64,000 nt of DNA. Source: an uncultured Acidobacteriota bacterium (GTDB lineage Bacteria > Acidobacteriota > Blastocatellia > RBC074). Position numbers and translations under genes: made by a program. Below are positions 38,599-47,029 of the stretch, piece after piece; the first letter of the stretch is position 1, and each line of letters starts with the position of its first letter. Where the stretch lies: assembly GCA_902825875.1 (NCBI GenBank), contig CADECP010000021.1, positions 66,523 to 130,522 on the forward strand, in the 5' to 3' direction. The notes below the pieces were generated by a model. It saw only the letters and a list, made by a program, of their open reading frames with translations. It did no database searches and was not told the origin of the DNA.

Positions 38599-39207
38599 CT
38601 ACCGCCTGCTCGCCTCTTTGATTTTGGGCAAAGGCACTCGCCTGTAACCAATCACCTTGCCGCCCCAATACCCAGTGTAAAACGAACGAATGACTCCCTG
38701 TGAAGTGGACGAGTGATAAAACGAATATCCGTCTCGCACAATGCCCACGTGAGTCAACCCTTCAAAGAAAACCAGCGTGCCGAATTCGGTTTCCTCGCCC
38801 GCGGCGGCTTGTGGCAGGGAATTCCACAACGAACGCGCAGAGGTTCGAGTCAAATCTATTCCGGCTTCCTGAAACACCCGCCAGACAAAGCCGGAACAAT
38901 CGTACCCGCGATCATCCGTTCCGCCTGAACGATACGGCGCTCCCAGGCGATCTCGAATGGCTCCGTAAAGCGATGCTTCGATCTGCGCTTTGAATTCACG
39001 TTCGCGGTGAGAAGTGTTGACCCGCGATGGCATTTTAGAATTGCCGCCCGGATTAAAGGATCGAGAAAAATCTGTGGAACGTTCGCCGTTGAACGCCAAC
39101 TGCCTGCCAGAAACGCGTAAACGATCTTGCGCTTCAGCTTGTCCAACCATTGCCAACGAACCGAAAACAGCCAACAGACACACTACCAGCCGATATGCTT
39201 GTCGCAT
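38599..39207 (-). CDS. secreted NlpC/P60-family cell-wall endopeptidase
   Basis: 202 residues, signal peptide LVVCLLAVFGSLAMVGQAEAQ. Catalytic domain about 78-195: GYDCSGFVWRVFQEAG has the nucleophile Cys104; GLTHVGIVRDGYSFYHS has His153 and a further His165. The family cuts peptidoglycan stem peptides (D-Glu to diaminopimelate). No SH3b or LysM targeting domain is present, only a short basic linker. It shares a very similar catalytic domain with the next minus-strand gene, so the two arose by tandem duplication. Confidence 0.88.
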   Translation of the reverse strand: MRQAYRLVVCLLAVFGSLAMVGQAEAQDRLRVSGRQLAFNGERSTDFSRSFNPGGNSKMPSRVNTSHREREFKAQIEASLYGAIRDRLGAPYRSGGTDDRGYDCSGFVWRVFQEAGIDLTRTSARSLWNSLPQAAAGEETEFGTLVFFEGLTHVGIVRDGYSFYHSSTSQGVIRSFYTGYWGGKVIGYRRVPLPKIKEASRR

Positions 39208-39454
39208 AATTTATTTGCTCCTTGATGATCTGAAGTCGAAGGGGTCGGCTAGATCGGTGAGAAGATTGGCAACGAAACGAAAAGGGGTTCGAGAAAAGAG
39301 GGCTTTGTTTTGAAAGGGGTCTTCGGTGAAGAAAAAGGGGTGCGAGGCGGGCGGATATTAGCGACAAACGCTTAATCTGTCACCAAAAAAATTAGACAAC
39401 TGCGAAAGAAAACGAACTTTCAGTTTGTAGCAGCCTGAACACCGATTAAAGAAC

Positions 39455-39494
39455 AATCCGGGCAACAAGCCTTTACGGTTTTGTCACCCGGATT
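39455..39494. terminator. hairpin between the two NlpC/P60 genes
   Basis: AATCCGGG (39455-39462) and CCCGGATT (39487-39494) form a stem followed by a seven-T run on the plus strand; on the minus strand the hairpin lies 13 bases beyond the stop of the upstream NlpC gene. It could act both ways. The rest of the 299-base gap 39208-39506 shows nothing recognisable. Confidence 0.55.
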
Positions 39495-39506
39495 TTTTTA
39501 GGAGCT

Positions 39507-40190
39507 TCATTCGCCGTCTTTGGCGCTGATTTGATTGGCCAGTTCCGTCATCTGAAACGGCGCTCGGCGATACCCAGTGATGCGCGCCCCCCAGTATCCG
39601 GCAAAGGTTGAAAGAGTGACTCCCTGTGAACGCGACGAGTGATAAAACGTGAAAGCATCGCGGACGATGCCGACGTGTTTCAATCCGTTGAAAAAGACGA
39701 GCGTTCCGAATTGAGAAGTTTCTTCGACAGTCGCTTCGGGTAACTGTCCCCACAACGTACGGGCGGCGACACGGTCAAAACTTGATCCGGCATCCTGAAA
39801 GACTCGCCAGACAAAGCCGGAACAGTCATAACCGCGATCATCCGTGCCGAAAAATTTATACCGTATTCCAATCCGTTTGTTGATCGCCTGATACAACAAC
39901 GACGTGGTTTCGTTCGTAAAAATCAACGGCGTCAAAATCGTTGTCGGCGAAAACTTATACGGGCGAAAGGCCGGCAGCAGTATGGGCGCCAAGTTTATAA
40001 ACTCAGTTTGCGGTAACTCGACCGGCAATTGGTGCGACATCGTCAATTGGGGCAACTGCAAAGCAAATTCTTCGTTTGCTGGACGTTTGAAACTGTCCAC
40101 ACGAATTTGAGCGTTGGCGCTCAACGAAACTGTCAACAACATCGGGGCAAACGAAAAAACGCAAAGCAACAGCCGTGAAGCTGTCTTCAT
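39507..40190 (-). CDS. secreted NlpC/P60-family protein, paralogue
   Basis: 227 residues, signal peptide LLLCVFSFAPMLLTVSLSANAQ, a divergent N-terminal segment of about 65 residues, then the catalytic domain with GYDCSGFVWRVFQDAG (Cys123) and GLKHVGIVRDAFTFYHS (His172 and His184). Compared with the downstream paralogue the catalytic half is nearly superimposable while the linker is unrelated, so substrate targeting may differ. Signal peptide and intact Cys/His suggest an active periplasmic enzyme. Confidence 0.87.
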   Translation of the reverse strand: MKTASRLLLCVFSFAPMLLTVSLSANAQIRVDSFKRPANEEFALQLPQLTMSHQLPVELPQTEFINLAPILLPAFRPYKFSPTTILTPLIFTNETTSLLYQAINKRIGIRYKFFGTDDRGYDCSGFVWRVFQDAGSSFDRVAARTLWGQLPEATVEETSQFGTLVFFNGLKHVGIVRDAFTFYHSSRSQGVTLSTFAGYWGARITGYRRAPFQMTELANQISAKDGE

Positions 40191-40337
40191 AAATCGAAAT
40201 CTCCTGAATCAAAAATTTGCTTAACGTTTCTTATACGGCTTGAGGAGTACCACTAAAGTGCGGGCATCTTAGCCGATTGCCCAGCGATTTGTCACGTCGG
40301 ACAACCGGCTGATTTTTCAGCATTGTCTTCGGAAAAA

Positions 40338-40760
40338 TTACCAGCTTTCGCCGACACCAGTTATCGAATCCGGCTTAAAGCGAAATACGATGGCCTGACT
40401 TATGCCTTTGGACATTTTGGATTCGACAGGCGTCAGGTGAGGCATTCGGCGAAAGAGTTCAGCCAGCATGTGTTCGCGCAAATGTTCGTCGGTAACTTCT
40501 TCGTAATTGCCGTAAACGATCACGCTGCGCCAGTGATACGAATCTTCGATTTCGTCCACTTGCAGGCAGATTCGCGGATTGGCGCGCAAAGCGTTGATCT
40601 TTTTTCCCGCCAACGAATGCACGTAAACGTATTCGCCGTCGAAAAAGAAATTGATCGGCACAACGTACGGTTCGCCGTCGGCAATGCAACCGAGTCTGCC
40701 CAGTTTGTTGTTGCCCAACAGTTTCAGCGCGTCTTCTGTGGAAAGCTTTCCGAATGTCAT
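40338..40760 (-). CDS. pyridoxamine 5'-phosphate oxidase-like flavin split-barrel protein
   Basis: 140 residues. KLGRLGCIADGEPYVVPINFFFDGEYVYVHS is the opening of the FMN-binding split barrel, and WRSVIVYGNYEEVTDEHLRE the conserved end of the barrel. Members bind FMN, F420 or haem; many have no known reaction. Start ATG 40760 has AGAGGCG upstream; an earlier in-frame start would overlap the universal stress gene. It follows that gene by 65 bases in the same direction, hinting at a stress-linked role. Confidence 0.85.
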   Translation of the reverse strand: MTFGKLSTEDALKLLGNNKLGRLGCIADGEPYVVPINFFFDGEYVYVHSLAGKKINALRANPRICLQVDEIEDSYHWRSVIVYGNYEEVTDEHLREHMLAELFRRMPHLTPVESKMSKGISQAIVFRFKPDSITGVGESW

Positions 40761-40825
40761 ATCGCCTCTGAAAAGGATGTGGGGCAATTTTCCAAATTGC
40801 CCCAGCGTTGGAATTGGCCGCTTTT

Positions 40826-41764
40826 TCAATTCGCCTTTTCGCGAACGATTTCGACCGAACACGGCGCATGCGAAGCGACCGCTTGCGAAACCGATCCGAG
40901 CAGGAATTTACGGAACCCGCGGTATCCGTGTGAACCAAGCACGACCAAATCCGCTCCCCATTCTTTGGCAGTTCCGATAATTGTTTCTTCGGCGTGGCCG
41001 ATGACGGCTTTGCTGGTGATCGTCAGCGGAACTTCGCGTGCGGCGTTGCTTTCCTTCAAACTCGCAACGGCTGCTCCGGTGATTTCTTCCGCGTGCTGAC
41101 GACCGATTTTTTCAGCGTGAGCATAGTAACTATCAGGCAATGCCCAGGTTTCCGGCGTCGGCGTCATCGGCAAATGAATTGCCGAAAGCACACAAACTTC
41201 ACTGCCCGCCGGCCATGTGCGATTGACGATTTCTTCAACCGCTTTTTCTCCGCAAGCAGAACCGTCCACAGCCAACAGGATTTTCATTGCTCCGGTGCGT
41301 GCTGGCGTTGGCTGCCGCACGATTTCTACCGAACAATGCGCGTGCGACGCGATATGCCGCGAAACCGATCCTAGCCAGAACCTTTCAAAAGCGTTGTACC
41401 CATGCGTACCGACAATTATCAGGTCGGCTCCCCAGTGCTCGGCTTCTTCGATAACAGCGGTTTTCGGATCGCCCTTAACGGTTTTGGCCGCTGCTTCGAT
41501 CCCAGCCCCGCCTTTTTCGTAAAAACGTGAAATCGCGTTTGCCGTATTGACCACTGCTTGGTCTTCCAGCGCCTTTTCCCATTCCGAATAATAGTTGTCC
41601 GGCATAGGCAATGTGCCTACCGTCACCGGCGTAGGCATTTCAATTGCAGAGATGATTTTGACTTCGCTGCCTTGTGGCCATGGCATACGAGCCGTTTCGT
41701 CAATTGCCGCAAGGCTGAACGGTGAACCGTCAACCGCAACCAGAACTTTCATAGCTTTTTTCAT
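40826..41764 (-). CDS. tandem-domain universal stress protein
   Basis: 312 residues made of two UspA domains (about 1-152 and 158-310). Each has the start VLVAVDGS or ILLAVDGS and the ATP-binding signature [17 protein letters not shown] or [17 protein letters not shown] (G-x2-G-x9-G-S), followed by [10 protein letters not shown] or [13 protein letters not shown]-binding UspA proteins are made under starvation, heat or oxidative stress. The two halves differ, so the duplication is old. Confidence 0.92.
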   Translation of the reverse strand: MKKAMKVLVAVDGSPFSLAAIDETARMPWPQGSEVKIISAIEMPTPVTVGTLPMPDNYYSEWEKALEDQAVVNTANAISRFYEKGGAGIEAAAKTVKGDPKTAVIEEAEHWGADLIIVGTHGYNAFERFWLGSVSRHIASHAHCSVEIVRQPTPARTGAMKILLAVDGSACGEKAVEEIVNRTWPAGSEVCVLSAIHLPMTPTPETWALPDSYYAHAEKIGRQHAEEITGAAVASLKESNAAREVPLTITSKAVIGHAEETIIGTAKEWGADLVVLGSHGYRGFRKFLLGSVSQAVASHAPCSVEIVREKAN

Positions 41765-41945
41765 AATGTGTTACGTCGTGATACCCACAACGCCCTCCCG
41801 TTTTGATAGCGTGCAATGGCTGTGCCGCCTGTTCGTCGTTGGAAGTCGCGTCATTCCAACACGCTCAGGTTTGGAATGGATGCTGGTAGGGTAAAATCAC
41901 CGACTTGAACGGGGAATAATCCCCAGCAGTTTTGGAAAATCAAAA

Positions 41946-43376
41946 ATGATTACACAGAAAACTATTCACCAACTGAACCAGATTGTCGGCGCTGATTACG
42001 TTTCAACCGCGCCGGATGTCCTTGTTGCCAATTCCCAAGACGCGCTGAAGCAGGTCTTTTGCGCCGAAGCCATCGTCTTTCCGCGAACCGCTGAAGAGAT
42101 AGCGGCGATTTTGAAACTGGCCAATCGAGAAAAGTTTTTCGTCACGGCTCGCGGCGGCGGAGTCGGTTACACCGGCGGAGCCGTCCCGATTCGCGGCGGA
42201 ATCGTCCTGGCCACCGAACGCATGAACCAAATTTTGGAAATCAACAAAGCCGATCTGGTCGCCGTTGTCGAACCTGCCGTCAAGACTTTTGACCTGGCCG
42301 AAGCCGTCGAAGCCGAAGGCTTGTTTTATCCGCCTGACCCATCCAGTTGGAAAGATTCGTTCATTGGCGGCAACATCGCCCTGAACGCTGGCGGGCCGCG
42401 TTGCGTGAAATACGGCAACACCAAACAATTCGTGCTCGGTTTGGATTTCGTCACGCCGACCGGTCAGATCATCAAAGCGGGAACTCGCACGCCGAAAAAC
42501 GCCACCGGATTTCACCTGGAAAGTTTGCTGATCGGCAGCGAAGGCATGCTGGGGATCGTCACGCGCTGCATTTTGCGTTTGCTGCCAAAACCAGAAGCGC
42601 GAAGGACGGCGCTGGCGATTTTTGAATCGGCTCAGGAAGCCTGCAACTGCGTGGCCGACTTCACCAGTTCGGGCATTTTGCCTGTGGCGTTGGAACTGCT
42701 CGACCGAACTTCGATCAACGCGATTGAAGATTTTGAACCGTCGGGCTTGCCGCGTTCCGCCGGAGCCTTGCTGATTATCGAAGTGGACGGCCTGAAAGAA
42801 GCCGTCGCCCGCGAAGCCGAAATCGTCCGCGAAATGTGCCAGAAACATCGCGCCATTCAGTTCAACCTGGCCGCCAACGACACCGAAGCCGACGCCATTT
42901 GGGAAGTGCGCCGCAAAATGTCTCCGGCGGTGGCGCGCACCGGGATCATCAAACTCAACCACGATGTAGTTGTGCCGCGCTCCCGAATTCCAGCGATGTT
43001 GGATTTTCTGGAAGATTTGAGCCGAAGCTCCGGCTTTTTGATCCCTACGTTTGGCCACGCCGGAGACGGCAACCTGCACACCAACGTCATGCTTCAGGAC
43101 AATGAAGAAGACACTCGGCGACGCGGAGCCGACACGGTGCGAGAAATTTTCCGTAAAGCAGTGGAACTCGGCGGGACGCTTTCAGGCGAACACGGCGTCG
43201 GTTACGCCAAAGCTCCTTACCTTGATCTGGCCCTAACTGCGCCGACCATCGAACTTATGAAGACAATCAAGCGGGCAATGGATCCCAATGGCATTTTGAA
43301 TCCCGGCAAAGTCTTTGAATCGCCAATGTCCGCGCATGAAGTCGGCTTTGTGAACAGCGGGCAGGCCTGCTGCTGA
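41946..43376 (+). CDS. GlcD-like FAD-linked oxidase (2-hydroxy acid oxidase/dehydrogenase)
   Basis: 476 residues. FAD_binding_4 domain about 38-220 with ARGGGVGYTGGAVPIRGG and FIGGNIALNAGGPRCVKYGN; C-terminal FAD-oxidase domain about 225-460 with FGHAGDGNLHTNVM and LSGEHGVGYAKAPYL, whose histidines and glutamates bind substrate and metal. Relatives oxidise glycolate, D-lactate or D-2-hydroxyglutarate. No GlcE or GlcF partner is adjacent, so the electron acceptor is open. The following small genes are 56 bases downstream. Confidence 0.9.
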   Translation: MITQKTIHQLNQIVGADYVSTAPDVLVANSQDALKQVFCAEAIVFPRTAEEIAAILKLANREKFFVTARGGGVGYTGGAVPIRGGIVLATERMNQILEINKADLVAVVEPAVKTFDLAEAVEAEGLFYPPDPSSWKDSFIGGNIALNAGGPRCVKYGNTKQFVLGLDFVTPTGQIIKAGTRTPKNATGFHLESLLIGSEGMLGIVTRCILRLLPKPEARRTALAIFESAQEACNCVADFTSSGILPVALELLDRTSINAIEDFEPSGLPRSAGALLIIEVDGLKEAVAREAEIVREMCQKHRAIQFNLAANDTEADAIWEVRRKMSPAVARTGIIKLNHDVVVPRSRIPAMLDFLEDLSRSSGFLIPTFGHAGDGNLHTNVMLQDNEEDTRRRGADTVREIFRKAVELGGTLSGEHGVGYAKAPYLDLALTAPTIELMKTIKRAMDPNGILNPGKVFESPMSAHEVGFVNSGQACC

Positions 43377-43432
43377 TTCTGGCGGGCTGTAGTAAACTGC
43401 CGTGCGTTAGCAATCGTGAAAGGAGTTCTTGA

Positions 43433-43864
43433 ATGTCCCAAGCCATCACACTCAATTTGCCGGATAACATCTTCCTGCCTATCGCGCGCGTCGCTCAGGC
43501 TACGCAACAGCCTGTGGAAGAGCTTGTGTTGACTGCCTTGCAGGCTTCGCTGCCGCCGTTGGAAGGTTTGCCGGACGACGTCAACGAAAACCTGTCGGCG
43601 CTGGAAACGGTTGATGAACAATCGCTACGCAGCATCATGCTGGAAACAGTTCCCGTCGAAACAGCCGAACAGATTCACGATTTGCTGGAACGTCAACAAC
43701 TCGGCTCGCTGGGAATTTCCGAACAAAGACAGCTCGACTCGTTACAGCGGCAAGCCGATCTGGTCATGCTCCGCAAAGCCCGCGCTGCGGTTCTGCTTCG
43801 GTTTCGCGGCAAGCCAGTTCCGACCGCTGCTGAACTCCGCCAGTTATCAGGACAACTTGCATGA
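43433..43864 (+). CDS. RHH-like small protein coupled to an HNH nuclease gene
   Basis: 143 residues. The first 40 (ITLNLPDNIFLPIARVAQ then QPVEELVLTALQASL) follow a ribbon-helix-helix-like strand-helix-helix pattern as in antitoxins. The rest is helical and rich in L, E and Q (HDLLERQQLGSLGISEQRQL, DSLQRQADLVMLRKARAAVL). AAAGGAG precedes the ATG. The stop overlaps the ATG of the nuclease gene by four bases (ATGA). I see no enzyme motif. An antitoxin or immunity-like partner role is inferred from gene arrangement only. Confidence 0.7.
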   Translation: MSQAITLNLPDNIFLPIARVAQATQQPVEELVLTALQASLPPLEGLPDDVNENLSALETVDEQSLRSIMLETVPVETAEQIHDLLERQQLGSLGISEQRQLDSLQRQADLVMLRKARAAVLLRFRGKPVPTAAELRQLSGQLA

Positions 43865-44289
43865 GCCGCGCAAAAATCTCAGCTGCGTTGGCCGAAGAGG
43901 TCAGAAAACAAGCTCAGTTTCGTTGCGGTTATTGTCTGATCGGCGAGCACCTGATCGGCATTCGGATGGAATTCGAGCATTTGTCGCCGCTGGCCAAAGG
44001 CGGTCAAACCATCGAAGAAAATCTTTGGCTTTCCTGCCGCAACTGCAATGGATTCAAGCATACACAGACTGAATCGCTCGACCCGGAAACCGGACAACTG
44101 ACACCGCTTTTTAATCCCCGTACGCAACATTGGTTTGAACATTTCCGTTGGAGCGATGACCACACGAAAATCATCGGGGTGTCACCTGAAGGAAGAGCGA
44201 CCGTGCTTGCTCTGAAACTCAATCACCCGATGATCGTCGTTACGCGCAAACTGTGGGTGAGCGTCGGCTGGTGGCCGCCAGTTGATTAA
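43861..44289 (+). CDS. HNH endonuclease
   Basis: 142 residues. FRCGYCLIGEHLIGIRMEFEHLSPLAKGG has the zinc cysteines 22 and 25 and the catalytic His40, and NLWLSCRNCNGFKHTQTE supplies Cys59, Cys62, Asn63 and His67, completing the beta-beta-alpha-metal fold. The C-terminal 70 residues (LTPLFNPRTQHWFEHFRW onward) are typical of the HNH group common in cyanobacteria and soil bacteria. Start and coupling are fixed by the ATGA overlap. Nicking or double-strand cutting cannot be predicted. Confidence 0.9.
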   Translation: MSRAKISAALAEEVRKQAQFRCGYCLIGEHLIGIRMEFEHLSPLAKGGQTIEENLWLSCRNCNGFKHTQTESLDPETGQLTPLFNPRTQHWFEHFRWSDDHTKIIGVSPEGRATVLALKLNHPMIVVTRKLWVSVGWWPPVD

Positions 44290-44391
44290 TCCTTAAGCGC
44301 AACGTGGTTTCTGAAAATCCAGCAGTTGGAGTTCGGGATTCGATGCCTCCTCAGTATGGAAGTCTAACCACATTTCCGCACTGCCGCTGAT

Positions 44392-45006
44392 TCATGCTGC
44401 CGCGCGTTTCGGTTTGCGTTGAGTGAAGGCGGGAAAGAATTTGTTCAGCACTCGATACGCCAGCAACACGACCAGCGCCGCCGCGAAGGCCAGCGGAAGG
44501 CGCGTGTCGGCTTTGACCAGCAGGTAATAATGCAGCACTCCGGCAATCGGCGCTAAGTAAGCCAGTTTGTGCAATCGGTTCCAGCGTTGGCCGCCCAGCC
44601 GTTTGACCATCTTGTTGGTCGAAGTCACCGCCAGCGGAATCATCAACACAAACGCCAGCACCCCCAAAAAGATGAACGGGCGTTTGAGCGTGTCTTCGGC
44701 AATTGCGCGCAGGTTGAACCATTTGTCGAACCACGTGTACGACAGCAGATGCAGGCAGCCGTAAAAGAATGCGTACAGACCCAGCATTCGGCGAAACTGC
44801 ACCATCCACGGCAAACCCAACAGCTTTCGCAGCGGAGTCACCGCCAACGTCAGCAGCAAAAACACCAGCGTCAACGTGCCGGTCGTGCGCAGCACGAATT
44901 CCTGCGGATTGGTTCCCAGCCGATGATGAAACGCATCCCACAGGATCAGCGAAAACGGAACAGCGGCGTTGGTGAAGACGGCGAATTTTGCAAATTTGAT
45001 GTCCAT
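44392..45006 (-). CDS. msrQ: haem-binding membrane subunit of the methionine sulfoxide reductase system
   Basis: 204 residues, about six membrane helices with ferric-reductase-like histidines: FYGCLHLLSYTWFDKW and LHKLAYLAPIAGVLHYYLLVK. MsrQ takes electrons from the respiratory chain and passes them to periplasmic MsrP for repair of oxidised methionine. It follows msrP on the same strand after 83 bases, most of it a hairpin-forming repeat. No Shine-Dalgarno sequence is visible before the ATG. The C-terminal tail is basic. Confidence 0.9.
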   Translation of the reverse strand: MDIKFAKFAVFTNAAVPFSLILWDAFHHRLGTNPQEFVLRTTGTLTLVFLLLTLAVTPLRKLLGLPWMVQFRRMLGLYAFFYGCLHLLSYTWFDKWFNLRAIAEDTLKRPFIFLGVLAFVLMIPLAVTSTNKMVKRLGGQRWNRLHKLAYLAPIAGVLHYYLLVKADTRLPLAFAAALVVLLAYRVLNKFFPAFTQRKPKRAAA

Positions 45007-45018
45007 TGGTCAGTTCAC

Positions 45019-45091
45019 AGTTCGCAGTTCGCAGTTCACAGTTCGTCGGCTGAAGCGTTTGCTGCGAACTGTGAACCGTGAACTGCGAACT
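45019..45091. repeat. 27-bp near-perfect inverted repeat of AGTTCGC/ACAGTTC units between msrP and msrQ
   Basis: The arms 45019-45045 and 45065-45091 match at 25 of 27 positions. Each is built from short units such as CAGTTCACAGTTCG. The right arm overlaps the msrP stop codon and the left arm ends 12 bases before the msrQ ATG, so the folded RNA would border the msrQ start. Confidence 0.8.
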
Positions 45092-46058
45092 AAAAATTAG
45101 CTTTCAAATCCATTCCTGAATACAGGCTGGCGACCTGGTCGCCGTAGCCGTTGAACATCAGCGTGTCGCGCAAACCGAATTCGCCGATGCGGCGTTCGGT
45201 CGCTTGCGTCCAGCGCGGATGCGAAACCTTCGGATTGACGTTTGAATAAAAGCCGTATTCGTCAGGCGCAGCATCCGTCCAGGCGGAAATCGGTTCATCG
45301 CGTACCAACAAAATCTTGACGATGGATTTTATGCTTTTGAATCCGTATTTCCACGGCACGACCAATCGCAGCGGAGCGCCGTTTTGCGGCAACAGCATTT
45401 TGCCGTACAGCCCCGTGGCCAGCAGCGTCAACGGATGCTGGGCTTCGTCCAGTCGCAAACCTTCGATGTAAGGCCACGTCAGCACATCGGTTTTCTGGTT
45501 GGGCATGCGGTCGGGATCGTACAGCGTGAAGAATTTGACGTAGCGCGCATCGCTCATCGGTTCCACCTGTTTCAGCAATTCGGCCAGCGGAAATCCCATC
45601 CACGGAATCACCATGCTCCAGGCTTCGACGCAACGAAACCGATAGACGCGGTCTTCCAGCGGAGCCAGCTTCAGGATTTCATCCAGATCGAACGTCTTCG
45701 GTTTATGAACCAAACCACCGACTTCAACCGTCCACGGTCGCGTGACGAAGTTTTTGGCGCGCCGAGCGACCCCTTCTTTCGTGGTCGTGAATTCGTAAAA
45801 GTTGTTGTAATTCGTGATGTCGGCAAAATCGTTGGCGGCTTCGCCTTCGGCGGTGAAATAGCCCTGCTTTGCACTGAGTTCAACCGGGTCAAGTTTCTTC
45901 ACTTCGCGGTTTGGCGGATTCAAGCCGCGATAAAGCAAACCAGTGGCGGTGGTTGTTGCCGCCAGTACTCCTCCGCGAATGAAGTTGCGGCGATTCCAGT
46001 AATTTTTTTCGTCAGTGATTTCGCTGCTTTTGATGTCGTCCGAATCTTTAATCAGCAT
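45090..46058 (-). CDS. msrP: molybdopterin-dependent methionine sulfoxide reductase catalytic subunit
   Basis: 322 residues. Tat leader NRRNFIRGGVLAATTTATGLL; the molybdenum-ligand Cys lies in YRFRCVEAWSMVIPW; GLVHKPKTFDLDEIL and GAPLRLVVPWKYGFKSIKSI belong to the sulfite-oxidase-like fold. Exported folded and partnered with MsrQ, it reduces methionine sulfoxide in envelope proteins. GGAGCAACA precedes the ATG at 46058; 28 upstream in-frame codons are not needed. Confidence 0.92.
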   Translation of the reverse strand: MLIKDSDDIKSSEITDEKNYWNRRNFIRGGVLAATTTATGLLYRGLNPPNREVKKLDPVELSAKQGYFTAEGEAANDFADITNYNNFYEFTTTKEGVARRAKNFVTRPWTVEVGGLVHKPKTFDLDEILKLAPLEDRVYRFRCVEAWSMVIPWMGFPLAELLKQVEPMSDARYVKFFTLYDPDRMPNQKTDVLTWPYIEGLRLDEAQHPLTLLATGLYGKMLLPQNGAPLRLVVPWKYGFKSIKSIVKILLVRDEPISAWTDAAPDEYGFYSNVNPKVSHPRWTQATERRIGEFGLRDTLMFNGYGDQVASLYSGMDLKANF

Positions 46059-46200
46059 TGTTGCTCCTCCGTCTGGCTTCCGATGAATGACCTGCCGCCG
46101 CGATATTATTCCATCCGCGCGGTGAATGCTTCTGTGCCGCATTGAGCTTCGGGCTATAATCGCCGCTCGAAATTACGATTCTGCATTCACAACGGATTTC

Positions 46201-47025
46201 ATGTCTTCTGTCCAGGATTTGCTGCAACAGTCTGTCGCCCAATTGAAAGCGAGTTTACTCGACAACGGCGAAGCTTTGCCAAAGGGTTTACTCGAAGCGC
46301 TGGCAAACGACCGGCGACAAAGTGCGCGCGACCTGGCTGTCAGGCTGCGCGTGCGCCAGTCGGAAAATCGCGCCGAAGGGCAACGGCTCCGGCATTTGCT
46401 GAAGTTTGAAATTGAATTGTGGCAACAGGGCTTCGCGCAAATTGCCGGAGTGGACGAAGCAGGCGTTGGGCCGTTGGCCGGGCCGGTTGTCGCCGGAGCC
46501 GCCATCCTGCCGCGTGATTACAAACTGCGCGAACTGAACGATTCTAAAAAGCTCGACGAAGCGACGCGCGATGCGTTGGCCGAACGAATCAAAGTTGACG
46601 CCGTGACCTGGGCGATTGGAATTGCCGACGTGGAAGAAATTGACCGGCTGAACATTTACCGCGCCGGTTTGTTGGCGATGCGCCGAGCAGTGGAAGGATT
46701 GAACTGCAAAGCCGATTTCTTGCTGGTAGACGCGCGCAAAATTCCTGACCTGACGATTCCACAACGTGGCATCGTTCGCGGAGACGCGCAATCGGCCAGC
46801 ATCGCGGCGGCTTCGATTCTGGCCAAAACCACGCGCGACGCGATGATGCTGGAACTAGACGGGCAGTTTCCCGGTTATGGATTGGCAGGGCACAAAGGCT
46901 ATCCAACGCCAGAACATTTTGCGGCGCTGCGAAGGCTTGGAGCTTCGCCAATTCATCGCCGCAGCTTTCGCCCGGTGCGTGAAGTGTTGGGACTCGACCC
47001 GGCTCAGGAATCTTTGTTTGATTGA
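46201..47025 (+). CDS. rnhB: ribonuclease HII
   Basis: 274 residues. Removes RNA from RNA/DNA hybrids, including single ribonucleotides. [23 protein letters not shown] has the DEAG catalytic motif, with [45 protein letters not shown] and [25 protein letters not shown] as further family blocks. The N-terminal 75 residues are an extension also seen in some RnhB of other phyla. The start at 46201 has only a weak site (ACGGA). Stop and the ThrE ATG are five bases apart. Confidence 0.93.
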   Translation: MSSVQDLLQQSVAQLKASLLDNGEALPKGLLEALANDRRQSARDLAVRLRVRQSENRAEGQRLRHLLKFEIELWQQGFAQIAGVDEAGVGPLAGPVVAGAAILPRDYKLRELNDSKKLDEATRDALAERIKVDAVTWAIGIADVEEIDRLNIYRAGLLAMRRAVEGLNCKADFLLVDARKIPDLTIPQRGIVRGDAQSASIAAASILAKTTRDAMMLELDGQFPGYGLAGHKGYPTPEHFAALRRLGASPIHRRSFRPVREVLGLDPAQESLFD

Positions 47026-47029
47026 AGTC

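Noticed and set aside
42003..43079. 358-codon frame on the minus strand opposite the GlcD-like oxidase
   Set aside because: It is fully antisense to a gene with clear FAD-domain motifs, its translation is rich in F, G, Q and R without family pattern, and there is no ribosome-binding site; it is a product of codon bias.
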